Assembly (NCBI GenBank): GCA_027943335.1
Contig: BSBK01002161.1
Location: 937,001 to 1,001,000 of the forward strand
From: Chamaecyparis obtusa
Lineage: Eukaryota > Streptophyta > Pinopsida > Cupressales > Cupressaceae
Direction: 5' to 3'
Length of the DNA: 64,000 nt
A program made the position numbers and the translations under genes. Positions within the stretch are counted from its first letter, which is position 1; each line of letters begins with the position of its first letter. Below are positions 23,666 to 36,073 of the stretch, piece after piece. Below the pieces are notes generated by a model that saw only the letters and a program-made list of their open reading frames with translations, ran no database searches and was not told where the DNA came from.

Positions 23666-25312
23666 AGTTTTTTATATTAAAAGTAGCATATAACAAGGGT
23701 GTTGCCCCTTAATTAAAATGCATAGAGGGTGATCGGAAGAAAATTAACCATTGTCATCACACTAAAAATATCAAGCAAAAACTATACATAACATCCACTA
23801 CTTAATATCAAAAACAAAAACTAGGTGCTACTCCATAACTAATACCTCTAGATTAACTAAACACACCATATACACCATAACTATAACTCATAGATTAACT
23901 AAGAATGCTATATATATAGTAAACCTACTATTGGCACACATCATACGAGTCTTAACCATAATAGAGCAATTATAAAAATTCTTATTTATCTTCTACGCAA
24001 GACCATATCAATAGAGAATTAAAAGATCTATTAAACCTATCATAAGAGGAAACAAAAAAAAGACCAAGGTTGCCAAAGCTAGTAACAGAAAGACTACCAA
24101 AAAGGAACATAGGAAAAAGAACTAAGCCTTCTTTTTTAGCACACTTGACTTCAACAACATTAACCGAGCCTAGTCCTTTGTAAGGAATTTGAAGAGCTCC
24201 TTAAAGATGTCATCCTCTAAGTCCTTCATCTGGTTCATTCCTCCTACAGTAAACAAATGGTGGTGGAAGAAGAATGCATCACCTTGAGAGTAAGCTTTGA
24301 AAGCTCCAGGAACCTATTTTCCAATCTTTTGAAGTCATTTTTTATTTTTCTAATCTCCCCACACACAACCCCATAGTTTCCACACTTGCCACCCGTATTA
24401 GTATTGTCTCCAATAACAAAAATTCCTTTTACTTCATTAGGGGAGGTAGCATCAATTGGGGAGTTAACATTACTACCCACCTCAAATTTCTGTGTGAGGT
24501 CCAAAGATTCTATCTTTATCCTCTCCGAGACATGGGATGAGCTTATTTCAGTTGACTGGGTATCCTTTTTGGGAATTTTCTCCTTATGGATTTTAGACTC
24601 ATTTCTATCATCCTCTTAGAAATAATTTCATCTTTTAGGATCTTACCCTTCCCTTGGGGTTTAACAACAAGCCTTATGGAGTGACATGGCATACTATTTT
24701 CAGAATCAATATGTTGGATATTGAATTTGGCCTTTTTGGTAGCCATAGTTTTCAATTGGGTAGGTGGGTCATTCTTTTTTTTTTATCATCTGGCTTCACG
24801 AGAGACTCAAATTTTGGGTATTTGTCAAGGGAATTCGATGGGGTTTTGGGTCACTTGATACACTTCTTTTTACTTAGACTCAAGGCATTCATAAGATTGG
24901 ATAAAGGTGGGGTCAGGGAAGGTGGGGCCTCTTGAACAGTAATAGAATGAGGTGAACACATGACTGGGTGAAAATGGTAAAGCCTCAACATGAGTCCTTG
25001 GTGTAAAATTGTGTATACATTATATTCTAAAAAATGTAACAAAAAGAATGGAATAGCTATCAAATCATGATTTCAAAAGTGATTAATAAAGGGCACGTGG
25101 TAGTAATAGTAAACCCCAAATCTTCCCTCCAAAGTAAAATAGTTCATGATAATAACACACACCCGGTCCCATGGGGGCGGTAGTTTCTCTCTATCAAAGC
25201 CACCACATAGTTTTACTGGTTGTTCTTTGTCACAAAAGAACCAGTTAAGACTAGCCTCATCCACAATGTGCAACTAGTTTTCTTCCATTTTTGACCATCA
25301 GTGGGTAGTTTC
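23666..25312 (-). mobile_element. ORF-bearing retroposon, apparently full length (1.65 kb)
   Basis: The insert is exact because it interrupts the second unit of a tandem duplication whose first unit keeps the empty site. It is flanked by 14-bp direct repeats and ends on its minus-strand 3' side in an A-rich tail (TTTAATATAAAAAAC). These are marks of target-primed reverse transcription. In element orientation it has a roughly 24-nt leader, an ATG, an ORF remnant of about 389 codons and a 3' UTR of about 450 nt. That is the shape of a reverse-transcribed mRNA or of a LINE-dependent non-autonomous retroposon. Related copies lie at 13886-15127 and 29206-29520, so it is a family rather than a single processed pseudogene. 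Confidence 0.8.
24122..25288 (-). pseudogene. Retroposon-family ORF, nearly full length
   Basis: The ATG at 25288-25286 begins a frame broken by an early TAG (codon 5) and a TGA near 25070, then by two frameshifts, ending at the stop at 24122-24124. The N-terminal domain has a compact conserved look: SLNWFF, LPPPWDRV, YFTLEGRFG, a Tyr run, FINHF, then IPFFLLHFLE and LRLYHFH. The LYHFH segment is shared with 13.9 kb (LYKFH). A Pro-rich basic linker follows, then TLKVMHSSSTTICLL and KELFKFL near the end. The N-terminal pattern reminds me of extra proteins carried by plant retroelements, but I cannot name a family. Several of the breaks look like C-to-T changes. Confidence 0.65.
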
Positions 25313-25326
25313 AACTCATCATCTTA
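25313..25326 (+). repeat. Target-site duplication, right
   Basis: AACTCATCATCTTA, identical to 23652-23665. Confidence 0.85.
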
Positions 25327-26225
25327 TGTTTCTACCAACATAACCCCTATTTATAGAGCATGTTCACCCTCTAAATTGGGCATCCAAGTACATTGTCATA
25401 TCTAATGTATCTCTTAGATAAATTCACACATTAGTATTATAAGATCATTAATGTGACAATGTACAGGTTGCAAGCATTTTAGTCACTTACTTAATTTTGA
25501 CACCTAGTTTTTTTTAGTTTCTAAACACTTGTTGTTTATAACTACAATTTATTTTTATCTTTAATAATATATAAAAAAGGTGACAAAAAAATATCTCATA
25601 ACAATTTCATAGGAAGTTGAACACCCAAAAAATATTAATATCCAAGTTTCCTTCTTAATAAATAGTGAATCGTCATAAATAAAAATTAGTTGGTGACCCT
25701 CAATCAATAAATTAATTATATCATACCAAGAAAACATAATTACTATAACAAAAAAACCCTAAGGACAAATATAATTACTATTGATGGTGAATCATTGATT
25801 TGTCACAAGTGATTTATAAACAATATTAGGAATAAGTATATAACATAAGATTTGTATTGGTGATGACACCTTAATCATAATAGAATGTAGGAATTTGTTT
25901 AGTGAAACATGGAATCAGTCATATTTCTTTAATAAGCATTTTTTAGCACTTATGATATTAATTAAATAATAAATCTTCAAAATAATCTCTTTTTTAATTT
26001 AGTTAAATACATCTGTATTGATGTCTAACAATTTATAATTTAACAAAGTTAACATTGACTAGTGAAGAGGTTTCTATTATAAGTTAATTAATGTTACAAA
26101 TTCACTTTAGTCTACTATAGCAAGGGTTTGATTGATGTTATCAAAGTGATTCAATGTCAAGTGTGCTAGCGATGGCTAATTAGGTTTCATGGCATAACTA
26201 GGGTCTAATGCACCTATAGATCTAT

Positions 26226-29191
26226 ATGTATATTAAAAATATTTTAGCTATCAAAAACCTTATGGAAATTCGCATATCTAAGAAACCCTTAAAGTGTAGA
26301 GAAAGAGAGCCCCTCTTGTTAGGGTAATGTATATGATCATTTATTCTCTTATCCAACATTCTTAAAAGTGTGGTATACCTACATCCTTAATGGGTATTCT
26401 ATTAAAAAATCCAAGAGTTCAAGGTTGATCACTCAAAGTGTTAGTGCTATGAATTGGTTACAAATTCTATTCATAATATACTTTGAATAAGAAACATATT
26501 ATTTTGACAATCACATTAATATAAGAAGGATAAAATAGTGATGATCATGTAATTACATATAAATATGTATTTAATGTATTTATTTAGCATCATGCATGGG
26601 ATTGTGGTAATAATGATGAGATATTTAATAGATCATACTTTTCGATGTTCAAATCAAATGACAAGTACACCACAGTTGAAATAAATGTCACTCAACTTCT
26701 CTTAAAAATACAATTAATGTGGATCAATAACCTCCAAGGTCTTGGTTACCAAGTCGTATTAGAGTTAGAGAAACTAAGTGGATTATGTGAGGTGTTTCAT
26801 GAAGGGGCATATGTTGGTAAAGATTAAAAAATGAAAATCCATCTATCAAATATTTTAATTCTCCTTTACGAATGATATTATTGAAATATTTTAAGTGAAA
26901 TTGCTCAAAATCTAATCCTACTACAATAAAAATAAATTGAAAAGGAAGATAAAACAACTGTTAGGGTTTTGAGATATAAAATAAAAAAATAAAAGAGTGG
27001 CTTTGTGCTTAGTTTTCAATCCTTTACTTTGGAAGAATTGATTAAATTCAACTAACTTACAATATTGTGATCAATCTTTCACCCTTTTAGTGACATCATA
27101 GATGCAAGATTCTAAGGAATTTTATGAATAAAAACAAAAACATAAGACCATAGTATACACATAGATTTTACATATTACTTCACAATTACAACATGAATGA
27201 TATAAACTATGAGGTGATTTCATAGAACTTCACCAAATAGTATAAATTCTAGATGATAAAAAACACAAAATACATCAACGCAAAGGTAAAGAATGAATAA
27301 AAATGTAGGACTAATATTTTTTGAATAGAAAATAATGGAAACATTGCAATTTGAAACAATATGACTACACTGAAAATCCATTTATCCTTTTCTCCTTCGA
27401 AAAGTTTTCAACCCTATACATTGTGCAACACCCCTCCTTTTATAGAGGTAATTTTATATGTTATCATTAACAACTTAGCTAGGGTCCAAAAGATCCAATG
27501 GCTCTCAATTAATACAACATATCTAGGAATCACATTTCCAAAAAGAAAATTTTGGGTTTTAAATCACTTTTATAAAATGACTAGACCCACTTAAATAATT
27601 CAAAATTAAATATTTCTTTATTCATTCTAATCGAACCCATGAATTGACATAATTTTCACATTAAATTTTGTATTAGATTATCACATCAAAAGAACAACTA
27701 GATTATCCAATGAATATTTGAGAGAGAAAATATTAGTATAGATCTTCAACTATCACTTTCTCTTGTTCCTCCTCAACCCTTTACCTCTTTCTATAGTCCA
27801 TGAAGCAAAAAGATACTTTTTAATATTCTTATCATCAAGACCATAAGCCAATATAATATGAACTTGTACACTCCCCAAATTCATCAAACAACAAATTGAT
27901 CTTCCTTCTTTCCACTAGAAGTTCTCTTACAAAGGCATTGAGTTGAACTTTCAACTCCATGAAATGGTCTAAATTGATAGGTGCCACGTGCTATTTAATG
28001 CTTTATCATCTTTCTTGAAATTTTCTTTGATATTTTTAATAATGTCAACCACTATGTCTAATTCAAAATGTTGGTTGCCAACTACTTTGACCACCAAGTC
28101 TTCAATATTATATTGTATTATGATGGTATTTTTCAACACCTTTAGCAATTTGGTTGTGTACCCTTTCATAACCTTAGTCCTAAACTCAATTATTTAAATG
28201 CACCCCCCTCAAGAAATAAGAACCTTCATCCTTAATTATCCATCTTTTTTCAATTCTTAACAGCCTGTATTATCCATTGAACTTCTAGTCTAGGAACATT
28301 TTGAGAAAGATTTTTCCTCTTCATACAACTACTAAAGAAAGGACTCAATATGTTTCTCTTTGTGTTTCACCTTACCATAGAAGACACTACCTAGTCCATA
28401 ATTTTATTTGAATATTCCAAGAGTCTTGAGAACCATTTCTCTATTACATCTACTTTATTCTTAATATTTTTCAAATTTTTCCTCTTATCTAGATATCAAC
28501 ATAGGTGTATTGCTAGAGGTACCCTTATTTTGGGCAAGAGGAGAATTTGATTTACATATGAAAGAATTCATATGATAAATTTTAGAGTTAATTTTTAAGC
28601 CTTGCATTGGTTGATGATTAATACATTATCTAGGTTAAACCATGTTGGTCTTATTTATTTGTTGTTATAGGGTTGAAAAAGTCTATCATGAAATGACTAT
28701 ATTTGTCCCTACTTGACATGCTTGAACATGAGAGTTGACTTGATAAATATAATTTAAATAGTTAGTGGTAAGATAAGTGTACAAAATAGATGAAATTCCC
28801 TTATCAAATTTTTACTTCCAAAATCCAAGGGCCAATTAAATTAAATTATAGGACCTACTTCCTTTGAACTCTTATCTCTAATATGCTAGTAGAATACACT
28901 ATTGAGTGAGAATACATTATTGAGTAGAAAGTGGAATAATATTTATAAGCCTATCATTTGTATGATGTGAAAATTAAATATTATAATAAAATTTGATAAG
29001 CATTCCAATATGTTACTTAATCAACTTATGTAAATAAATTTAAATGTACGAGAGTTCATTTAGTATATGATACCAAAGGAAAAAAGATAATATATGGTCT
29101 ATACAAAGAAAGAACTATAAAACCCTGATCTTATTAAAAATACCTATCAAGTGTGTAGATATGTTGACATGGATATTCTAGGACATTTTTA
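26226..29191. other. No supported gene; isolated TATA-like site
   Basis: AT-rich with frames of at most 77 codons. A good minus-strand TATA (TATAAAAGG, plus coordinates 27436-27444) is followed by GAGGGG and may belong to an unseen LTR, but no partner repeat or primer site was found. A minus-strand frame at 27969-28169 (66 codons, Lys/Ile/Val-rich) has no family I recognise. Confidence 0.35.
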
Positions 29192-29205
29192 TACCATCAT
29201 TTTAT

Positions 29206-29520
29206 TTTTATTGAGGTAACAATAAGTTTTGAAGGGGACCCGAAACCCTTTACAAGCTAGAAGAAAGATAGGACATTAAGATCAACAAAACTACAACAAC
29301 TTCCCATAAAAAAGAGACAGTTCCAAAAAGGGATAACCCCAAGATATGCAATAAAAAAAATAACTTAACACAAAAAATCCAAAAAAACTGCCAGCACAGC
29401 AACCGATGTCTAGAAACACACCCAACAGATTAGTCTAGATTTCTAAGGAACTCCTCTAAGTCCACCAACATACCCTGAATCTTTTGGCTTGATTCCTTTA
29501 GATTCAATCATCAAACCCTT
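29206..29520 (-). mobile_element. ORF-bearing retroposon, short 5'-truncated copy
   Basis: About 315 bp in the same style as the 3' end of the copies at 13.9 and 23.7 kb: a short coding tail (GMLVDLEEFLRNL then TAG), a T/G-rich UTR and an A-rich end (TCAATAAAAATAAAA). It is flanked by TACCATCATTT at 29192-29202 and 29521-29531, followed by nearly the same TATTTT on both sides. 5' truncation plus an 11-bp or longer target duplication is the usual outcome of LINE-type integration. Family membership rests on the tail and layout, so it is less certain than for the other two copies. Confidence 0.55.
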
Positions 29521-29839
29521 TACCATCATTTATTTTATTGGAACTTATGTGTTTATTTTTAATGATATGTTGCAACATGATAGTAAATAATTTGATAGAT
29601 AAAAAAATAGGTATGTGATCACTTGAAAAGTATTTTTTATGTTTTCACACTAAGGCTCCTTTATATTCTATATAAACTGTAGGTAATGTCTCTATTACTA
29701 AACTAGGAGATGTTAGTGATGTACTAATGCATTGCCCAATTTTTATAACTCTTGAGGATTAACTAACATTAATAACTAACATTTGAGCATGAATAATATA
29801 AGGATTTTAATTATGTAATATGTAAGATAAATTGCATGT
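29521..29839. other. No supported feature
   Basis: AT-rich flank between the retroposon fragment and the Copia LTR. Confidence 0.4.
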
Positions 29840-31208
29840 TGTTAGGCCCAAAATAAGGAAAGCACAACTAAGAAAGAGGGGGGAGGGGGGTGAACCAATT
29901 GCGTACTAACAATTAAAACTTTAAAATGATTAAACCAATTAATGATATGAAAGGTAAAAAGTAATGCAAGATCCAAAAGACATGACAAAAAACACAAAAT
30001 TTGTTTTCAAGGAAACACAACTAAGAGAAAACCCCGGTGGGAGTCAAACCCACTAGATATATGTACTTTGTTAAAAGTACTTCTCAGTTAAGAGAAAATG
30101 AAAAAAAATGGAATTTACATGCATTCAAAGGCTCACTACCTAGAGCTCACTACTCACAATACAATGATATGGCCCTTAGTCGGGTTCACTGATCAATCTT
30201 TGATTACAATTCACAAGGATGGACAAACTGTCCGATATGACTAAACTGACTTATAGCATATTCAATGCCAATATAGTTCCAATAAAGTACAATTTTTACC
30301 TCAGTTGTAGAATACAAACATCCTTCTTCTTTTCTCTTCCCACACACACTTCACAATTGTAAAATGATTTCCTATTTATACATATTACACTGAACAAACC
30401 ACAATAAAGTTAGCTAAGACCTATAAGAATAAATGATACAAATATTATACTCAAACTACAATGTGATCCAAATCAAGTCAGCCAAGACTTAGGACTCAAA
30501 GCATCATCCTCGAACATATAATAGCTTTTCCAAATTTGCACCAAGAATCACAACACGTTACTTCACCAAGTCGGCTAGGACCTAAATGAAGAAATACCAA
30601 CATGATAGAAAATCACCAGATGTGATCACCTTGATCAATGCAAACCATCAAAATGGTCAATAAAATGATCCAAGAATACCAAGGTGAATAAATAATAGCT
30701 TCCTGAACCTTTGCATCAATTTGATCTCAAAATCCAAACTCATCACTATACTGAATACAGAACTCTGTCACATGAAAAATACATCTTATTGAACTTTGAA
30801 TCATGAACAAGACTAGTTGAGGAAACAAAAATGAACTCAACATTACCACTAGTTTCACATCAATTGAATCAACCACAACAATCCTCATTTAAGCATGAAC
30901 TCAACCTCCAATACATGAATATTGAAATACTAGTACTTGATAAATCAATCATATCTTACTCAAGCTATTATGCGAACCTCTGTAAGTTGACCAGAATAAA
31001 TTGCAGGCATATCTGAAAGATCATCTACAATTATAGAAAAAGATCTTCAAAATATAACCTGATCAATTGAAATCATCTTCTCTTAGAAAACTAAGAACAC
31101 TGTGTGAAACTACAATAGTATGTTGACATCAATGAAAAAACATTAACGTCAACACACATAAACAAGGTCTAATCAACAATATCTGACATACTCAATAATC
31201 TCCCAACA
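29840..31208 (-). repeat. 3' LTR of the minus-strand Copia element
   Basis: In element orientation it starts TGTTGGGAGATT at 31208 and ends ...GGGCCTAACA at 29840. A C-rich tract (CACCCCCCTCCCCCC) lies near that end, as in the other Copia LTRs of the window. About 1,369 bp. Confidence 0.8.
30372..30379 (-). promoter_or_regulatory. Putative LTR TATA box
   Basis: TATAAATA followed by GG on the minus strand, mid-LTR. Confidence 0.45.
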
Positions 31209-31210
31209 AT

Positions 31211-31221
31211 GTCCCCCTTTG
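31211..31221 (-). other. Polypurine tract
   Basis: AAAGGGGGACA on the minus strand, immediately before the LTR start TGTTGGG. Confidence 0.75.
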
Positions 31222-31639
31222 GAATTGATGGCAACATATGAAGTAAAAAATTGATCAATGTGCAAAGACGTCAATATATCCACCTAATCACTCTAAAATA
31301 TATCCATCTGATCACTCTAAAATATATCCATTTGATCACTCTGAATATCTAGCTTCAAACCTCTCAACACAATTTAGTACATTTCCTAATTTTTCTCTAT
31401 TTTTCACACAATCTCTCCCCATGACATCAATGGAAAAGGTCAAAAGACATAAAAAAGAGATAAACTCACTTCAAAAGATGTGATAGATAACTATTTCACA
31501 TCGTCCTATCACAAGATTTTTCCCCCTGAGGAGAATTCCCCAAACTCATCAATCCAAAGAATGGTATTCTCATAAATTTTTGGACTAATGCCATCCCTAG
31601 CATCATTATCTCTGATCAGGAGGGGCCAAAGCCCCAATC

Positions 31640-34600
31640 TTATCTCTGAGATACTCAAATGTATCCTTCATCAAAGGCTTTTTAAAGATATCAACAATTT
31701 TTTTCCTTAGTAGACACATACTCCAATTTTACTTCCTTTTCACTTACTTTACCCCTCAAGAAATGATGTGTACTAGAAATATGCTTTGTCTTTGAATGTT
31801 GCACAAGATTCATTTAAATATTTATAGTAATAGAGTTATCATAGTAAATAAAAATAGGCTCATTAATGTTTATCTTTAAATCCTTCATCATTTTCTTCAT
31901 CCAAACAACTTGATTACAATTTATAGAAATAGAAACATACTCATCTTCAATAGTGGATTGAGAGATACAATCTTGTTTCTTACTAGTCCAAGAAATTAGT
32001 CTCTTATCCAAAAAGAATGAACCACCACTTGTACTTTTCCTATCATCCACATTACCTACCTAATAAAAATCAATATATGCACTAAAGGTAAAATCATCAT
32101 CTTTTCTATACCATAATCCATAGTCAATTGTACTCTTCAAGTATCTAAAAATTCTATTGATAGAAACCATATGTGATTCCTTCGGTTCTACTTGAAATAT
32201 CACAACAATTCCAACTACATTAGATATGTATGGTGTAGTATAAGTTAGATATTAAAATCCTCCAATCATTGATATATATCTTGTCTGATTTTCACAAGGT
32301 AATTCATTATCCTTAGTCAATTTACAACCAGTAACCATAGGATTCCCTACCAGTTTTATATCTTACATACTATATTTATTCAATAATTCTCTGACATACT
32401 TGGATCATGTAATGAAAATTCCCTTGTCCAAATATATAATTTACAATCCAAGAAAGAATTCCATCTCACCTATCATAGACATCTCAAATTATTTTTGCAT
32501 TTTATCAACAAAACCTCTACTCAATGCATCATTACCACCAAATATGATATCATCAACAAAGACTTTAACAATCAAGATAGTATCATCAACTATTTTAAAG
32601 TATAAGTTACTATCAACAATACCTTTAATGAATCTGATTTTTTTCAAATATCTGTCCAGTTTGGCATACCAGGACCTAGGAGATTTCTTCAATCCATACA
32701 ATGCTTTCTACAATTTACAAACCATATCTCCTTCCTTAGTTAGTGGAAATCCATCAGGCTACTCAATGTAGACATCTTCCTCTAGCTCACTACTCAAGAA
32801 TGAAGACTTAACATCCATCTGATATACCTCAAATTTTCTATAAGATGCATATGAAAGAAGTAATCTAACAACTTCAAGTCTAGCTATAGGGGAAACATTA
32901 TCTGTAAAATAAATACATTCCATTTGAGAACACCCTTTTCATACCAGTCTTTCTTTGCTCTGAATCACCTTACCATCTTCATTCAACTTGTTTCTGAATA
33001 CCCATTTAGTTCTAATCACATTATTTTTCATAGGTTAGGGAAAAAGAATCTAGGTCTTGTTTTTCTCAATTTGATCAAGATCTTCTTTCATTTCTTTTAC
33101 CCAACTTTCATCATTGCATGCTTCATTTACATCTTTAGGCTCAAACTCAGATATCAAGCATGTTTCTTCTCTAACAAATCTTCCTCTACTTTGAACACCT
33201 CTATTCTTATCACCAATAATAGCATCTTCAAATTAATTAATTCTTACATACCATGGAGGCTTCAGAGTAGGCTTTTTAGAAGACCCTTCGGTATCATCAT
33301 CCTCCTCATTTTCCATAGGTTCACCTTATTCTTCCAGACCATTCTGATTTTGATTTTGTGTTTCCATAATCTGATTATCCTCTTAATTTATGTCATACCT
33401 GTAATTTCTCTTAGATCTCTACATATTCTCATCAACTATGACATTTTCACTTTCAACAATCTTCTTCAGTCTATAGTCATAAAATTTATATGCCTTTCTC
33501 TTTGTAAAATATCCAAGAAACATCCCTTCATCACTTCTCAGATAAAACTTTTTGATATCCTCATCTCTCTTAATATAATACTTTCTTTCAAAACTTCTAA
33601 AATACTTTACTGTAGGAACATGACCATGCTAAAGCTCATAAGGATTCTTACCATTTCCTTGCTTTATCTGTACTTGATTCAAAGTGTATACTATAGTGCT
33701 CACCACTTCTCTCTAGTAGATCTAAGGAACATTTCCTTCATTCATCATATACCTAGCTGTGTCCAGAATAGTTATCTTCCTTCTCTCTGCAACACCATTA
33801 TGCTATAGGGTGTGCGAAGAATAATTATTCCTCCTTATCACATGTTCTTCACAAAAATTAAAAAACTCACCAGATGTGACTTCTCCACCTCTTTCTGATC
33901 TAATGCACTTCAATCTTTGTCCAAATTCTATCTCTACCATCACTTTCAATATCTAAATTTTTTGAAAGGCTTTTGATTTCTCTTTAAAAAAGGTAACCCA
34001 CATCATCCTTAAATAGTCATCAATAAATAGCATAAAGTATCTATCTCCATAATAGCTTCTTGTCTTAGTAGGACCACACAAATCAGTATGCACCAAATCT
34101 AGCAATCCATTTGAAGAATATGTATTATTCTTAAAAGTAGATCTCGTTATCTTACCTAATTAACACTCTTTGCACATATTGTCAGGTTTCATTAGTTTAG
34201 GAAAATCTCTTACAACATTATTAGTGTTAACCTTCACCATATTATCAAAGTTCACATGAAAAAATCTTCTATGCCACAACCAACTAGCATCAATATTAGT
34301 AACCAAGCACTTATTCTTAATAGTTTTTAAATGAAATAGATTACTTGCAGTCTGTGTACTAAATGCAATTATATTTCTTGTGCTTCCAATGATTTTGCAC
34401 TTTCCTTCCATGAATTCAAATTGGTGGCCCTTATCTAGTAGCTATCCAACACTCAATAAGTTATGTTTTAAATCTTCAATATATGTGACATCATCAGTAC
34501 TATTCTTACCATCAAGAGTGATAGATCATTTTCCCTTAATAAAACAAGGACTGTTATTACTGAATCTAACAACAACACCATCATAATCTTCAAGCTTCAC

Positions 34601-34720
34601 AACCTTATTTTTGTCACTAGTCATGTAAGTGTGAAATATTTTTACCTGCAATTTGCAATCACAAACACTCAATAGATCCTGGCATGCATGGTTAGGTGAT
34701 CAATAATCAGATAAGTAAAC
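31640..34720 (-). pseudogene. pol: Copia pol polyprotein remnant
   Basis: Read on the minus strand: a poorly preserved protease boundary (near 34.65-34.72 kb, catalytic triplet not recognisable); GAG-pre-integrase 34411-34160 (LWHRRFFHVNFDN...CKEC); an integrase segment around 34.0-33.6 kb (HNGVAERR); RT about 33.0-32.1 kb with YGLKKSPRSWY and FVDDIIFG, the Copia YVDD box with Tyr to Phe; and RNase H 32050-31700 with DRKSTSGGSFFL, ISWTSKKQ and STIEDEY. The polyprotein would copy and integrate the element. Many in-frame TAG/TAA codons interrupt it, a number of them where the family has Gln or Trp, so it is dead. The 294-codon plus-strand frame at 32924-33808 is an antisense shadow. Confidence 0.9.
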
Positions 34721-34889
34721 ATATTGAAAAACCATACAAATCAATTATTGCCTTCTATTCAATGTTAGTATGGTTCTCTCAGGTTTTTTGAGCATATCAG
34801 TGACTATAAACAACAATTGAAATGAAGGATTTAAATGAAATGTATATTTATCTTTTTTTTATTTTAATGATAATAAGATAACAAATTAA

Positions 34890-36058
34890 TGTTGGCATTT
34901 GATGTAAGTGATACGTGTTTTTATCACATTATTTTATTGTGGTGTTTTCATTGCTGGAAACATGTTCTGTTGGTGTCAAGAGATCAGATTTATCGATGGT
35001 ATTGAAGGATCAAATGGAGAAGTGACCAAGTGTTCAGTCAACCGGTAAGAAGACAATACACATGATTTAGAAGACTGGATTTGGAGGTGGAGATTGAATT
35101 AAGGTCTGTGATCGTAAAAACATCATCTAAAAAGACATATTTGACTACTTCTATGATCAAATTAGTTAGTTCAAAGAACTCAATGATTTATTGAGGATTG
35201 AAGCGACACAAATAGTTAGAATAGAGTACCGGTTAGTATAGTTGGTTAGATTAGTGTTGTGGTAAAATGTAAGTGGTTGGACAACCACAAGGATGTTGAA
35301 TTTGGATTTTGGCGTGCTCTTAATATGTTAAGTATGATTTGAGGGCTGACTTGTAAAATGTTTTAGGGTTCTAGAACCGACTTAGAACAAGTATAAAAGT
35401 GATTATGAAAATCATTAAGTGTATTGTTGCAATGGTATGTAGTGATTGACAGAGATTGTTGAAGATAGTACAAAGGCAGTAAAGTGTTCAGAGTAGTGCA
35501 ATTAATCAGGAATACATTGGATCTATCATGCATTGAGTGAAAACATCAGATCACTCTTTAACTATTGATTTTAATAGATTGAAAAGCTAAATCCTTTAGC
35601 AAGGTCACTTCTAATAGGGTGAGAAGGATCTTTAACAAGATCTAAAGTATAAATCCTCTAACAAGGTGAACTCTTAGAAGGAGTTTTAAATCCATTGATA
35701 GGGTAGTCTTTAACAAGACTATTGTAGTTCTTAACCGGTCTATAAGTACTCTTAACTGGGTATAACCTCATAAAGGTTTTGTAATTTCTCTAGGGAAAAT
35801 TTCATTAGTGCACTAGTGAAATTTGTGGGCATCATCCCCACGCGTGGTTTTCTCCCTCTAACAAGGGTTTCCATGAGAATAAATCTTGTGTCTTATGTTT
35901 ATTGTGTTTGAATTCTTTATATGTTATGCTTAATTATTATATTATCATTTACATGTTGGTTGTTGTGGAAGATAATTATTAAAGTTTCAGATTTGTGGAT
36001 GCACTGATTCACACCCCCCCCCCCCGCCCCCCCCTCTCAGTGCCTTATAATACTAACA
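34890..36058 (+). repeat. Plus-strand Copia LTR
   Basis: TGTTGGCATT...ATACTAACA, about 1,169 bp, with a long C tract (36013-36034, one G inside) before CTCTCAGTGCC. It is followed directly by a primer site, so it is a 5' LTR whose internal part was lost within about 80 bp. Confidence 0.85.
35392..35399 (+). promoter_or_regulatory. Putative LTR TATA box
   Basis: TATAAAAG mid-LTR. Confidence 0.5.
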
Positions 36059-36060
36059 AT

Positions 36061-36073
36061 TGGTATTAGAGCC
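36061..36073 (+). other. Primer-binding site (initiator Met tRNA type)
   Basis: TGGTATTAGAGCC two bases after the LTR. The next about 70 bp resemble the gag leader of the element at 4.1 kb (GAAGCCTAATAACTTGGGAA, then an ATG near 36124), after which the similarity stops. Confidence 0.8.

Larger units (their letters stand above)
21551..26225 (+). repeat. Tandem duplication of about 1.46 kb; second unit interrupted
   Basis: Unit 1 (21551-23010) and unit 2 (23011-26225) both begin TAGGATATAAAAGGAGAGGA and align to their ends at ...GGGTC(C/T)AATG...CTATAGAT. Unit 2 has about 90 bp absent from unit 1 (near 23295-23385) and is split by the retroposon at 23666-25312. Unit 1 starts within the gag remnant, so the duplication followed that insertion. 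Otherwise it is non-coding and AT-rich. Confidence 0.85.
29840..34760 (-). mobile_element. Minus-strand Copia retrotransposon, 5' part missing
   Basis: From right to left it has protease-boundary remnants, GAG-pre-integrase, integrase, RT, RNase H, a polypurine tract and a 3' LTR. No 5' LTR, primer site or gag is present; the remnant ends near 34.76 kb, about 130 bp before an opposite-facing Copia LTR. The domain order (integrase before RT) is diagnostic of Copia. Confidence 0.85.

Noticed and set aside
27436..27444. Strong minus-strand TATA box as a gene promoter
   Set aside because: No coding frame, primer site or repeat partner nearby; mentioned only as an isolated motif.
32924..33808. 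294-codon plus-strand frame, long and open
   Set aside because: Antisense to the Copia RT/integrase region; stop depletion follows from codon use on the coding strand.
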